Of a DNA stretch of 52,717 nt, positions 45,310 to 52,652 are shown one piece after another. The notes under the pieces were generated by a model. That model worked only from the letters and a program-made list of their open reading frames with translations, searched no databases and had not been told where the DNA came from. This stretch comes from Candidatus Altimarinota bacterium (GTDB lineage: Bacteria > Patescibacteriota > Gracilibacteria > JAHISY01). The stretch covers positions 1 to 52,717 of the forward strand of contig JAIPGZ010000007.1 of NCBI GenBank assembly GCA_021735425.1, read 5' to 3'. Made by a program: the position numbers and the translations under genes. The first letter of the stretch is position 1; every line of letters begins with the position of its first letter.

Positions 45310-45618
45310 ATGACTAAAAATTTAGGTTTTCAAAATAAAAACAATCTGACTAATTGGACCGAGCATCATCTCGCTTTTCCTCAAGAATCTGTCGGAATAA
45401 TCAAAACACAGATTAATTTTGTTTTAAATCTTGCAAAAAGATTTCCCGAAGAAACCGCGGATTGCCGAAAAAAGATTCTAGAATTATTAGCTTTTGGCGA
45501 AACACTTTTGATCGAACGCAAAAAAATCACCGATGCGTTGTTTCCTCAAAAGCGAGAATTTTTCTACAAAATATTAACTGGTCGGAAACTTAAAATCCCA
45601 ACCAGTCATTCGCGGTGA
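45310..45618 (+). CDS. Hypothetical protein
   Basis: A 102-residue basic, helical protein that I do not recognise. It begins MTKNLGFQNKNNLTNWTEHHLAFPQESVGIIKTQINFVLNLAKRFPEE. The rest (KKILELLAFGETLLIERKKITDALFPQKREFFYKILTGRKLKIP) could be one long amphipathic helix and a short beta end. No membrane segment or metal site is visible. It overlaps dapB tail to tail by 29 nt, and the last eight codons are the reverse strand of dapB. It follows rbfA in the same direction, so it may share that transcript. Confidence 0.5.
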   Translation: MTKNLGFQNKNNLTNWTEHHLAFPQESVGIIKTQINFVLNLAKRFPEETADCRKKILELLAFGETLLIERKKITDALFPQKREFFYKILTGRKLKIPTSHSR

Positions 45619-46351
45619 AGACCTCTGCTTCACCTTTTTTGACAAGCCACTCCCCCGCTGAAACTGAACCTGCAGCATAACCATCGCGGTTTTTGCCTAT
45701 ATGCGTGAGGGTAATCGCGTCACTGCCTCCATCGAAAGCCACCTCGTGAACCCCGACGACTTTGCCGATGCGGGCTGAGGAAATTTGCAGCTTGTCGGCT
45801 GGCACTGGCTGCTCTGCGTTGTCGAGGATAATTTCTTTCTTTTCTGGGAAATTGGCTAAAACTTTCTGGGCAATCTCCCGCGCTGTCCCACTCGGTGCAT
45901 CCGCTTTGCCTGTGTGGTGAATTTCTCGTAGCGCCACGTCAAAATCTTTGCCAGTCAAGAGCTGCGCCGCCTTCTCCACGATTGCGTAGAAAGTGTTCAC
46001 TCCCACACTAAAATTCCCAGCATAAATCAAACCAACTCGCGCTACCTTCACAATTTCCTCAACTTCTGGAAGCGAATCATACCAACCCGTCGTGCCAACG
46101 ACGATTTGAACTTTGGCTTCAGCCAATTTGCGAATATTTTCGAGAACAACATCGGGGTGCGTAAAATCAATCGCCACTTCCGCGCCGTTTAAAGTTTCTT
46201 TGGAAATCTCAGTAGCAACATTTTTGGGCTTGTCCTTCGTAGCCTTGACGAAGAAGGGATCGATTTTGGCAACGATCTCGTGACCAGCAGTACTAGCCGC
46301 TAACTCAACCGCCTGACCCATTTTTCCGTAACCGATGATCGCAATTTTCAT
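45590..46351 (-). CDS. dapB: 4-hydroxy-tetrahydrodipicolinate reductase
   Basis: Reduces the dihydrodipicolinate precursor with NAD(P)H in the diaminopimelate/lysine pathway, which also feeds peptidoglycan. The 253-residue protein starts MKIAIIGYGKMGQAVELAASTAGHEIVAKID (Rossmann loop GxGxMG). VVGTTGWYD, NFSVGVNTFYAIVEKAAQLL and the catalytic region LREIHHTGKADAPSGTAREIA (HH and K) are all present. The end DAITLTHIGKNRDGYAAGSVSAGEWLVKK matches the family tail. A TAATAT box (46363-46358, minus) ends 6 nt before the ATG, suggesting a leaderless message. No other dap gene is in the window. Confidence 0.94.
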   Translation of the reverse strand: MKIAIIGYGKMGQAVELAASTAGHEIVAKIDPFFVKATKDKPKNVATEISKETLNGAEVAIDFTHPDVVLENIRKLAEAKVQIVVGTTGWYDSLPEVEEIVKVARVGLIYAGNFSVGVNTFYAIVEKAAQLLTGKDFDVALREIHHTGKADAPSGTAREIAQKVLANFPEKKEIILDNAEQPVPADKLQISSARIGKVVGVHEVAFDGGSDAITLTHIGKNRDGYAAGSVSAGEWLVKKGEAEVFTANDWLGF

Positions 46352-46408
46352 CTGAAAATATTAAAAAGTAGGTTTATTTTAAACGCTTTCGTTTTGCGAG
46401 GAAAGCGG

Positions 46409-46414
46409 TAAAAT
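46409..46414 (+). promoter_or_regulatory. Likely -10 box of ftsH
   Basis: GGTAAAAT ends at 46414, 23 nt before the ftsH ATG. This is one of the few promoters here that leaves a short leader. Confidence 0.35.
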
Positions 46415-46437
46415 CTATTCCGCATTTTGATTTTTTT

Positions 46438-48273
46438 ATGAATAAAAACAACAACCATCGCAGCGGACTGACGACCCTGCTAATCCTCGCGCTCATCGCA
46501 GCGAGCCTTTATGTCTTCTTTGGCGAAGAAGACGAAAAGACAGTCGAGGTACCAATCACGACGGTACAGCAACAATTCACTGCTGGCGAGATTGAAAAAA
46601 TAAAGGTCGAAGGTAGCCAGCTGACAATTACTCTGAAGGATGGAGTCGTCGAAGTCGCGACGCGACCACTCGGTGAGAGCCTGAGCGACCTTGGTTTGAA
46701 CGATCCGAATTCTGGTGTCATAGTCGAAGCTGTCGATTCGACCGGCTCGGATTTTTGGCTGAATGTCATTGCCGGTATCATCCCCTTCCTGCTGATCGCC
46801 GCTTTCCTCGTCTACATGATGCGACAGGCGCAAAGTCATAATCAAGGTGCGATGAGCTTCGGACAATCACGCGCGACCGTTTCTGATAAGACGAAAAATA
46901 AAACTACTTTTGCCGACGTCGCTGGCGCCCATGAAGCAAAAGAGGAACTAGTCGAGATTGTCGATTTTTTGAAGAATCCGAAAAAGTACACCACGATGGG
47001 CGCGAAAATTCCGAAAGGCGTGATGCTTTTTGGGCCTCCTGGGACGGGCAAAACTCTGTTGGCGCGAGCAGTGGCCGGCGAAGCGAATGTTCCCTTTTTC
47101 TCGATTTCTGGTTCAGAATTTGTCGAAATGTTTGTCGGAGTCGGCGCGAGTCGCGTCCGCGATTTATTTAAAAAAGCGAAACGCAATGCCCCGGCAATTG
47201 TCTTCGTCGATGAAATCGATGCTGTCGGTCGGCAACGCGGCACCGGCATGGGCGGCGGACATGACGAGCGGGAGCAAACTTTGAATCAAATCCTCACTGA
47301 AATGGACGGTTTCGAGACCGGCACGAATGTCATCGTCATCGCCGCAACGAATCGCCCCGATGTCCTCGACCCTGCTCTACTACGACCAGGAAGATTCGAT
47401 CGAAGGGTGGTAATCGACATCCCCGATATCGGCGAGCGAGAGGAAATTCTCCAAGTTCATTCGAGGAATAAACCCATCGCCCGCGACGCCAATCTCCAAA
47501 AAGTCGCGCGCCAAACTCCCGGCTTCACCGGCGCTGATTTGGAAAACTTGTTAAATGAAGCCGCCATTCTAGCCGCCACAAAAGGTTTGAAAACTATCAC
47601 GCAGACGGAACTGGAAAAATCAATCGAAAAAGTCGCACTCGGACCAGAGAAGAAATCGCGCGTCCTGAGCGACGACGAGAAAAAGGTAACTGCCTTCCAC
47701 GAAGCTGGCCACGCCATCGTCAGTCACGCGCTCCCTTACACCGACCCCGTTCATAAAATCTCGATTGTCTCACGAGGCATGGCCCTCGGCGTGACTTGGT
47801 ACTTGCCAGAAATCGAGCGGAAGCTGCAAAGCGAGTCGCGTTTCCACGATGAATTGGCGAGTCTGCTAGGCGGACACGTCGCGGAAGAATTGGTCTTCGG
47901 CGAAGTCACGACTGGCAGCTCAAATGATTTAGAAAGAGCCAGCAAGCTAGCGCGCGCGATGGTGACGCAATTTGGAATGAGCGAGAAGCTCGGACCAGTA
48001 ATCTACGGTAGCGCCCACGGTAGTATTTTTATCGGCAAAGATTTGATGCACGAACGCGATTATTCGGAGGAAATGGCGAGCAAAATCGATGGTGAGGTTA
48101 AGAAAATTATCGAGACGGCTTACTCGACCGCCAAATCAGTTTTGTCGAAAAATAAAGCCAAACTCAAAAAGATTGCCGAGCGGCTGCTCGAAGTCGAAAC
48201 TCTCGACTCAAAAGAGTTTGAAAAACTTTATGGCACGCCGAAGGCAACCGCCGAGTTTGTTGTTAGAATCTAA
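46438..48273 (+). CDS. ftsH: ATP-dependent zinc metalloprotease
   Basis: A membrane-anchored AAA+ protease that degrades misfolded and regulatory membrane proteins. The 611-residue protein has a first membrane helix ([18 protein letters not shown]), a short outer domain, and a second helix ([22 protein letters not shown], about 107-128). The AAA domain has Walker A GPPGTGKT at 199-206, [13 protein letters not shown] (Walker B) and [18 protein letters not shown] (second region of homology). The zinc motif is [11 protein letters not shown], with the third ligand Asp in [21 protein letters not shown]. Pore and arginine-finger residues look intact. The gene stands alone, followed by repeats and a decayed four-helix-bundle gene. 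Confidence 0.96.
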   Translation: MNKNNNHRSGLTTLLILALIAASLYVFFGEEDEKTVEVPITTVQQQFTAGEIEKIKVEGSQLTITLKDGVVEVATRPLGESLSDLGLNDPNSGVIVEAVDSTGSDFWLNVIAGIIPFLLIAAFLVYMMRQAQSHNQGAMSFGQSRATVSDKTKNKTTFADVAGAHEAKEELVEIVDFLKNPKKYTTMGAKIPKGVMLFGPPGTGKTLLARAVAGEANVPFFSISGSEFVEMFVGVGASRVRDLFKKAKRNAPAIVFVDEIDAVGRQRGTGMGGGHDEREQTLNQILTEMDGFETGTNVIVIAATNRPDVLDPALLRPGRFDRRVVIDIPDIGEREEILQVHSRNKPIARDANLQKVARQTPGFTGADLENLLNEAAILAATKGLKTITQTELEKSIEKVALGPEKKSRVLSDDEKKVTAFHEAGHAIVSHALPYTDPVHKISIVSRGMALGVTWYLPEIERKLQSESRFHDELASLLGGHVAEELVFGEVTTGSSNDLERASKLARAMVTQFGMSEKLGPVIYGSAHGSIFIGKDLMHERDYSEEMASKIDGEVKKIIETAYSTAKSVLSKNKAKLKKIAERLLEVETLDSKEFEKLYGTPKATAEFVVRI

Positions 48274-48325
48274 AGAAGGATGGTAAAGATTATAAAGAGC
48301 GATAAGGAGCTTTAAGGAAAAAATT

Positions 48326-48550
48326 ATGGAGTATCAGAATTCTTTTCGAAAGCTAGTGGTGTGGCAAAATGCCAAAAAGCTTATTACACTTATCTACAAG
48401 CTAACTAAGAATTTCCCACGGGAAGCAACTAACTCAAGAAGAGAGACTGGCCAAAGAAGATTGCCGAAAGCTGCTTAAAAGCCTTAGTCATGAAGATAGA
48501 AGAAGTGCCATAAGCAACCACTACGCCGTATGGTGAAGATCCAAAATTAT
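48326..48550 (+). pseudogene. Decayed four-helix bundle (S23/IVS-like) gene
   Basis: The start is intact: MEYQNSFRKLVVWQNAKKLITLIYKLTKNFPRE is the standard N-terminus of the VWQ-type family. It then jumps frame to a stop (ATNSRRETGQRRLPKAA). In another frame the downstream part reads LTQEERLAKEDCRKLLKSLSHED, like the family C-terminus. The middle with the conserved NIAEG segment is missing, so an internal deletion plus frameshift has killed the gene. TTATAAAGAGC-type repeats precede it (48274-48318). Confidence 0.7.
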
Positions 48551-48573
48551 AAAATTTAAAATCTAGAGAAGGA

Positions 48574-48602
48574 TTGCATAAAAAGAAAAACGATATTAAA
48601 AT
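48574..48602 (+). promoter_or_regulatory. Promoter upstream of the small gene at 48622
   Basis: TTGCAT (48574-48579), a 17-nt spacer and TAAAAT (48597-48602). The 18-bp word from 48593 is shared with the promoter at 24687. TTGCAT is also the -35 of the metA leader. Confidence 0.55.
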
Positions 48603-48621
48603 CAAGTCTTATTTTTTAAAT

Positions 48622-48873
48622 ATGAAAATTATGAATAAAGAAGCCAGCGGTATGGATCGCTACAACGCCGAGCAAATCAATAAGGATGTCTGTTTGGCTG
48701 ACGAACTAATAACCCTCTTGGGCAATTTCTCGGAAGGAGATGCCCAAGTAATAGAAACCGGAAAAGTGATTAGAAATGAAATTATTAAAAATGGTCCTGC
48801 ACACCCCATAGAAAGAGCTAAAATGAAACTTCAAATTATTGACTTGGGCTTGATGAAGGCGCAAGCAAGGTAA
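48622..48873 (+). CDS. Small hypothetical protein
   Basis: An 83-residue protein beginning MKIMNKEASGMDRYNAEQINKDVCLADELITLLGNFSEGDAQVIETGKVIRNEI. I took the ATG at 48622, or 48631 as alternative, because an upstream TTG at 48574 lies in the promoter's -35 box. The sequence is helical and acidic, with no membrane segment, and I do not recognise a family. It stands alone between the decayed four-helix-bundle gene and rpiB. It has its own promoter, which argues that it is expressed. Confidence 0.5.
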   Translation: MKIMNKEASGMDRYNAEQINKDVCLADELITLLGNFSEGDAQVIETGKVIRNEIIKNGPAHPIERAKMKLQIIDLGLMKAQAR

Positions 48874-48940
48874 AAAAATAAATTTCAGGATAAATTAAAT
48901 CTCAAAATTATGTTAATCTTCCGATTGCTTAATTTTTGAC

Positions 48941-49369
48941 TTGCTTTTCCTAGCCTCCGACCACGCGGGTTTCCCTCTCAAAGAATCTCTCAAAAAAGTT
49001 TTGACTGAACGAGAGATTACTTTCGAAGATCTTGGAACGAATTCTGAAGAGTCTGTCGATTATCCTGACTTCGGTCATGCTCTCGCGGAGAAAGTTCTGG
49101 AAAATGCTGATAATAAAGGAGTCGGCATCTGTGGTACTGGTCTCGGTATCTCTATGACGCTGAACCGCCACGCTGGCATCCGCGCCGCCCGTTGCGTGAG
49201 TATCGAAGACGCTGAACTTTCACGACAACACAACAACGCCAATGTTTTAGTCTTGGCTGGTCGGCAACTCGACGCAAAACTCGCGGCAGAAATTTTGACG
49301 AAATTTTTGGCAACGGAATTCGAAGGCGGGAGACATAAGAAGCGAGTTGAAAAAATAGATATTGCGTAG
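48941..49369 (+). CDS. rpiB: Ribose-5-phosphate isomerase B
   Basis: Interconverts ribose-5-phosphate and ribulose-5-phosphate in the pentose phosphate pathway. The 142-residue protein starts at a TTG with LFLASDHAGFPLKESLKKVL, lacking only the first residue or two of the usual N-terminus. It has YPDFGHALAEKVL, the active-site Cys in GVGICGTGLGISMTLNRHAGIRAARC, and QHNNANVLVLAGRQL. No upstream ATG is available before a stop. The TAG stop lies inside a 28-bp palindrome (49366-49393). rpe follows after 58 nt, so the two pentose enzymes are neighbours. Confidence 0.93.
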   Translation: MLFLASDHAGFPLKESLKKVLTEREITFEDLGTNSEESVDYPDFGHALAEKVLENADNKGVGICGTGLGISMTLNRHAGIRAARCVSIEDAELSRQHNNANVLVLAGRQLDAKLAAEILTKFLATEFEGGRHKKRVEKIDIA

Positions 49370-49393
49370 AAACGTTGCATGCAACGTTTCTAC
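49366..49393. repeat. REP-like perfect palindrome at the rpiB stop
   Basis: A 28-bp perfect palindrome with left half GTAGAAACGTTGCA. It provides the TAG of rpiB (49367-49369) and could act as a terminator hairpin. It is the same type as the palindrome inside the transposase gene at 43664-43693. Confidence 0.85.
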
Positions 49394-49427
49394 ATCCTAC
49401 TTTTTATTCATAACTATTCCCTAAACC

Positions 49428-50060
49428 CTGAAACCTGAACTCAAAATCGCGCCATCAATTCTCTCCGCCGATTTCGGAAAGCTAAACGAGGAAATTGCTT
49501 CGGTCGAGCCATTTTCTGACTGGCTGCACATCGACGTGATGGACAATCATTTTGTGCCGAACCTCACCATCGGCGCCCCTGTACTTGCGAAGGTCAAAAC
49601 CAAATTATTCAAAGACGTACATCTCATGGTGAGCAACCCTGAAAATTTACTCGAAGATTTCGCGCAAGCGGGAGCCGACGCCATTACAATCCACGCGGAG
49701 ATTGAGGGCGACGTCGCAGCGATGCTGGAAAAAATCAAAGAGCTCGGCTGCCAAGCGGGAATCTCCATCAAGCCGAACACGCCAGTCGCCGCGATTGAGA
49801 AATTTTTACCGAAAGTCGATTTAGTCTTAGTAATGAGTGTGGAACCCGGCTTCGGTGGACAGAGCTTCATGGAATCCGCGTTACCGAAAATTCGTGAACT
49901 CCGCGAAAAAAATCCCGAGCTCGAAATCGCGGTCGATGGCGGGATTAATGCAGAAACTGCGAAGCTCGCAAAAACAGCCGGCGCGAATATTTTGATTGCA
50001 GGGAATTATGTTTTTAAGGCTGAGGATCGAGAGGCGGCTGTGAAGAGTCTGGTTTCTTGA
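49428..50060 (+). CDS. rpe: Ribulose-phosphate 3-epimerase
   Basis: Interconverts ribulose- and xylulose-5-phosphate. The family N-terminus is IAPSILSADFGKLNEEIASVEPFSDWLHIDVMDNHFVPNLTIG, with metal ligands in HIDVMD. Later come DVHLMVSNPENLLEDFAQAGADAITIHAE, VLVMSVEPGFGGQSFMESALPKI and IAVDGGINAETAKLAKTAGANILIAGN. The conserved N-terminus begins before any ATG. The first candidate is a CTG at 49428 (product MKPELKIAPSIL), three codons after an in-frame TAA, giving 210 residues, the usual length. That region is CCCTAAACCCTGAAACCTGAAC, a dispersed repeat type, so the original start codon may have been overwritten. The next ATG at 49536 would delete catalytic residues. Confidence 0.88.
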   Translation: MKPELKIAPSILSADFGKLNEEIASVEPFSDWLHIDVMDNHFVPNLTIGAPVLAKVKTKLFKDVHLMVSNPENLLEDFAQAGADAITIHAEIEGDVAAMLEKIKELGCQAGISIKPNTPVAAIEKFLPKVDLVLVMSVEPGFGGQSFMESALPKIRELREKNPELEIAVDGGINAETAKLAKTAGANILIAGNYVFKAEDREAAVKSLVS

Positions 50061-50394
50061 AAACAAGCGCGACTTTAAGCTCTCCCCTTTTTGATTTTTG
50101 CAGTAGAGTAATAAGAGCTCCTATCCTCTTAGTCTCCTGAGAAACAGTCAATTTTTTTGTTGTCTCTAAATAGTCAACATCATACCGCTCAAACACAACT
50201 TCTTCTGGAATATCTCCATTTAAGATTAAATCTAAAACTCTCACTGTGGGATTAGATCCTTGGACTCTTCCTTTTGAACCTAAGTCTTGCTGAAAGTAGT
50301 TACCCCTTTCTAACAATATCCGAAAATTTTCTAACTCTCCCAGTAAGCTATTGACATCAGCTTCTGTGATTGGAACTTCTTGGCTTTTTCGCAT
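50014..50394 (-). CDS. Hypothetical protein
   Basis: A 126-residue protein that I do not recognise. It begins MRKSQEVPITEADVNSLLGELENFRILLERGNYFQQDL and ends in a Pro-rich KKPDSSQPPLDPQP. A middle stretch (PTVRVLDLILNGDIPEEVVFERYDVDYLETTKKLTVSQETKRIGALITLLQ) looks like mixed helix and strand. No membrane segment or metal site is visible. The gene overlaps the end of rpe tail to tail by 47 nt. It could be a small regulatory or accessory protein of the neighbouring WecA-like gene, but nothing in the sequence says so. Confidence 0.5.
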   Translation of the reverse strand: MRKSQEVPITEADVNSLLGELENFRILLERGNYFQQDLGSKGRVQGSNPTVRVLDLILNGDIPEEVVFERYDVDYLETTKKLTVSQETKRIGALITLLQKSKRGELKVALVFKKPDSSQPPLDPQP

Positions 50395-50457
50395 TTTAAA
50401 AAATTAAAAAATAAGGTGCCATTGTAAATACTGTTTATATAATTTACAAATCAAACT

Positions 50458-51510
50458 TCATGTTAATTTTTTCAGCTTGATTCCTCTCAATCTCCACCCC
50501 ACCCCCAACATCACCACAAATAATCCTCCCAGCGCGAGGAGTTTTCCGAAAGAGTCGTCGATGAAAAGTGCAATTGAACCAAAAGCTGCCGACGCTAGAT
50601 AAACCGCGAGAACGGTTTTGCGTTCGCTGAATCCCGCCGCCAGCAAGCGATGATGCAAATGACCGAAGTCACCGTGGAAAGGTGATTGACCCGAAAAAAT
50701 CCGGCGGAGAATCACCCAAACCGCGTCAAGCAGCGGGAAGCCGAGTACGAGCGCGGCGGTGGCAATCTTGCCTCCCGAGAAAACCGCCAAAGCCGCCAAG
50801 ACGAAACCGAGCAGCATCGAGCCCGAATCGCCGAGGAGAATGCGTGGCGGAGGAAAATTAAAAATGGTGAAAGCCAAAGCCGCCCCGGCGAGAATCCCGG
50901 CGAGCGCGATGACTGCCGATTGATCGAAATAATGGAAACCGGTCCGCGCCGCGAGAAAAAAGATGACGAGCGCCGCCAAGCCGGCGATTCCAGAGGAAAG
51001 CCCCGGCACACCATCGAGCCAGTTTAAAGAGTTCGTCAAAAGCAAAACCCAAGCGACGGTGAAAAGATCGGCGAGTAAAGTGAAATGATATTGCGCTCCG
51101 CCGAACCCGAGATTCCAGTCGAAAGCTACGAGATCAATCACGCCACCAAAAGGATTGGTCAGGTGCGTAATCCCGACTCCCCCGACGACGAGAATCCCAG
51201 CGGCGATAATTTGAAAAAAAAGTCGGACGAGTGGCGGGAGACGAAAGGCGTCGTCGAGGAAAGAAACCGCCGTCAATAAAACCACCCCAACCAGGAGGGA
51301 GAGAACTTCGCGGGACAGCGGGAGGAAAATGAGAGCCGCCGTGATAAAGCCAATGAAAATCGCAATGCCTCCGAAGTAAGGAATCGGCGCTCTCTTCAAA
51401 CCGTATTTTTCAGGAGAATCGAGCAAGCCCCATTGCGGAAAAAACTTCACCGCCGAGAACGTCAGAAACGCGGTCAAGACGAAAGCGAAAACAAAAGGAA
51501 TGAAATTCAC
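50458..51510 (-). CDS. Polyprenyl-phosphate sugar-1-phosphate transferase (WecA/TagO family)
   Basis: An integral membrane enzyme of the MraY/WecA superfamily that puts a sugar-1-phosphate, usually GlcNAc, onto undecaprenyl phosphate to start a surface polymer. The 350-residue protein has about ten hydrophobic helices. Motifs are RAPIPYFGGIAIFIGF, AVSFLDDAFRLPPLVRLFFQIIAAG (DDxxD-like metal region), NSLNWLDGVPGLSSGIAGLA, LLGDSGSMLLGFVLA and the cytoplasmic HGDFGHLHHRLLAAGFSERKTVL, which is the WecA/TagO type rather than MraY. The start is a GTG. A TAAACT box (51522-51517) overlapping the truB stop ends 6 nt before it. It may supply the lipid carrier for the two glycosyltransferases at 5-7 kb. 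Confidence 0.9.
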   Translation of the reverse strand: MNFIPFVFAFVLTAFLTFSAVKFFPQWGLLDSPEKYGLKRAPIPYFGGIAIFIGFITAALIFLPLSREVLSLLVGVVLLTAVSFLDDAFRLPPLVRLFFQIIAAGILVVGGVGITHLTNPFGGVIDLVAFDWNLGFGGAQYHFTLLADLFTVAWVLLLTNSLNWLDGVPGLSSGIAGLAALVIFFLAARTGFHYFDQSAVIALAGILAGAALAFTIFNFPPPRILLGDSGSMLLGFVLAALAVFSGGKIATAALVLGFPLLDAVWVILRRIFSGQSPFHGDFGHLHHRLLAAGFSERKTVLAVYLASAAFGSIALFIDDSFGKLLALGGLFVVMLGVGWRLRGIKLKKLT

Positions 51511-51519
51511 CCAAGGAGT

Positions 51520-52413
51520 TTAGCTAATTTTGCGGAGCGCAAATTCGATTAATTTTTCCGCTGGCAGGTTTTGAGGGAAAACCTTTTCGGGTTTGAGGGA
51601 ATGTTTTTTTTCTTCGAGAACAAGAATCGCTAGAAAACGATTTTCGAAAAAAGCGGCCACTCGCGGCTCACTCGTCCGCGCCGAAATTTTTTGTCCATTT
51701 TGAACTTTTTCCGCCTCGCCCCGTGTCAGACTAATCGGTGGCAGCGGCAGCCCCGCCTCAATCGAGGTAATTTTTTCAGCACGAATCGACCGCAACGGTA
51801 AAGCCCGATTCAGCTCGAAACTACCGACCCGCGTCCTAGTCAATTTGGAAAGATAGCCGCCAGATTCCAGTCGCGCTCCGAGATCACGCGCCAGCGAACG
51901 AATGTAAGTCCCACTCCCACAGCGAACGGAAATCTCGACTTTCGGAAAATTGAAACGATGAATTTTAATTTCGTGAATTTGCACAAGTCGCGGCGGCAAT
52001 TTCATTTTTTCACCCCGTCGTGCAATCTTGTAAGCCGCTTCGCCGGCAATTTTGAGCGCCGAGAATTGCGGAGGAATTTGATGAATCTCACCGATAAATT
52101 CCGGCAGAATTTTTTCGAAATCAGCCTGGTTGAAATTTTGGGAATTCGGAAAATCGGTAAGCTTACCCTCAGCATCGTCAGTAGAACTCGTCGCACCAAA
52201 AGTAATTTCCGCCTCATAAACTTTTTCGGTGTTTTGGATGAACTCTAGAAGACGAGTCGCCGACCCAATCCCGAGCACCAAAACTCCAGTCGCCATCGGA
52301 TCGAGCGTCCCAGCATGCCCAATTTTGCGAATCTTTAGACGCCGCCGCGCGAAAGCCACCGCATCATGCGAGGTAATTCCTTTCGGCTTGTTGATTGGGA
52401 GAAATCCGTCCAT
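51520..52413 (-). CDS. truB: tRNA pseudouridine-55 synthase
   Basis: Makes pseudouridine 55 in tRNAs. The chosen start MDGFLPINKPKGITSHDAVAFARR at 52413 gives 297 residues. The catalytic Asp is in KIGHAGTLDPMATGVLVLGIGSATRLLEFI. YEAEITFGATSSTDDAEG, IGEIHQIPPQFSALKIAGEAAYKIARRGE and VRCGSGTYIRSLARDLGARL follow in family order, and a PUA-like C-terminal domain ends the protein. A longer reading to 52464 is rejected because a TAAAAT box (52426-52421) ends 7 nt before the ATG. The gene is 9 nt upstream of the WecA-like gene. Confidence 0.95.
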   Translation of the reverse strand: MDGFLPINKPKGITSHDAVAFARRRLKIRKIGHAGTLDPMATGVLVLGIGSATRLLEFIQNTEKVYEAEITFGATSSTDDAEGKLTDFPNSQNFNQADFEKILPEFIGEIHQIPPQFSALKIAGEAAYKIARRGEKMKLPPRLVQIHEIKIHRFNFPKVEISVRCGSGTYIRSLARDLGARLESGGYLSKLTRTRVGSFELNRALPLRSIRAEKITSIEAGLPLPPISLTRGEAEKVQNGQKISARTSEPRVAAFFENRFLAILVLEEKKHSLKPEKVFPQNLPAEKLIEFALRKIS

Positions 52414-52487
52414 CAGATTAATTTTAACGGAATCCGGTCGAAATGCCGCGTGAAAGATTCGCAATTTGTTTTTTCAAAAAGACTCCA

Positions 52488-52565
52488 AATTTCCAAATCT
52501 CAATTTTCAATTTTCGAAATAATTTTCAATCTTCAATTTTAAAAATTAAGGTTTATTTGGAAATT
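52488..52565. repeat. Empty inverted-repeat cassette of the GGAAATT type
   Basis: AATTTCCAAAT at 52488-52498 and ATTTGGAAATT at 52555-52565 are perfect mirror images, enclosing 56 nt of A/T-rich sequence. The word family is that flanking the four-helix-bundle gene at 10616, but no gene is inside. Confidence 0.55.
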
Positions 52566-52614
52566 GGAAATTGCGACTTGGGGACTAGTAACATTAAGTG
52601 TTGGTAAAACTGAA

Positions 52615-52640
52615 GAATCGGGCTAATTTAAGCCCCTAAC
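52615..52640. other. Short hairpin before the edge gene
   Basis: GGGCT and AGCCC flank AATTTA at 52620-52635. The hairpin lies just before the zinc-ribbon gene and could be part of an element end or a leader hairpin. Confidence 0.35.
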
Positions 52641-52652
52641 CCTTCAAAAAGT

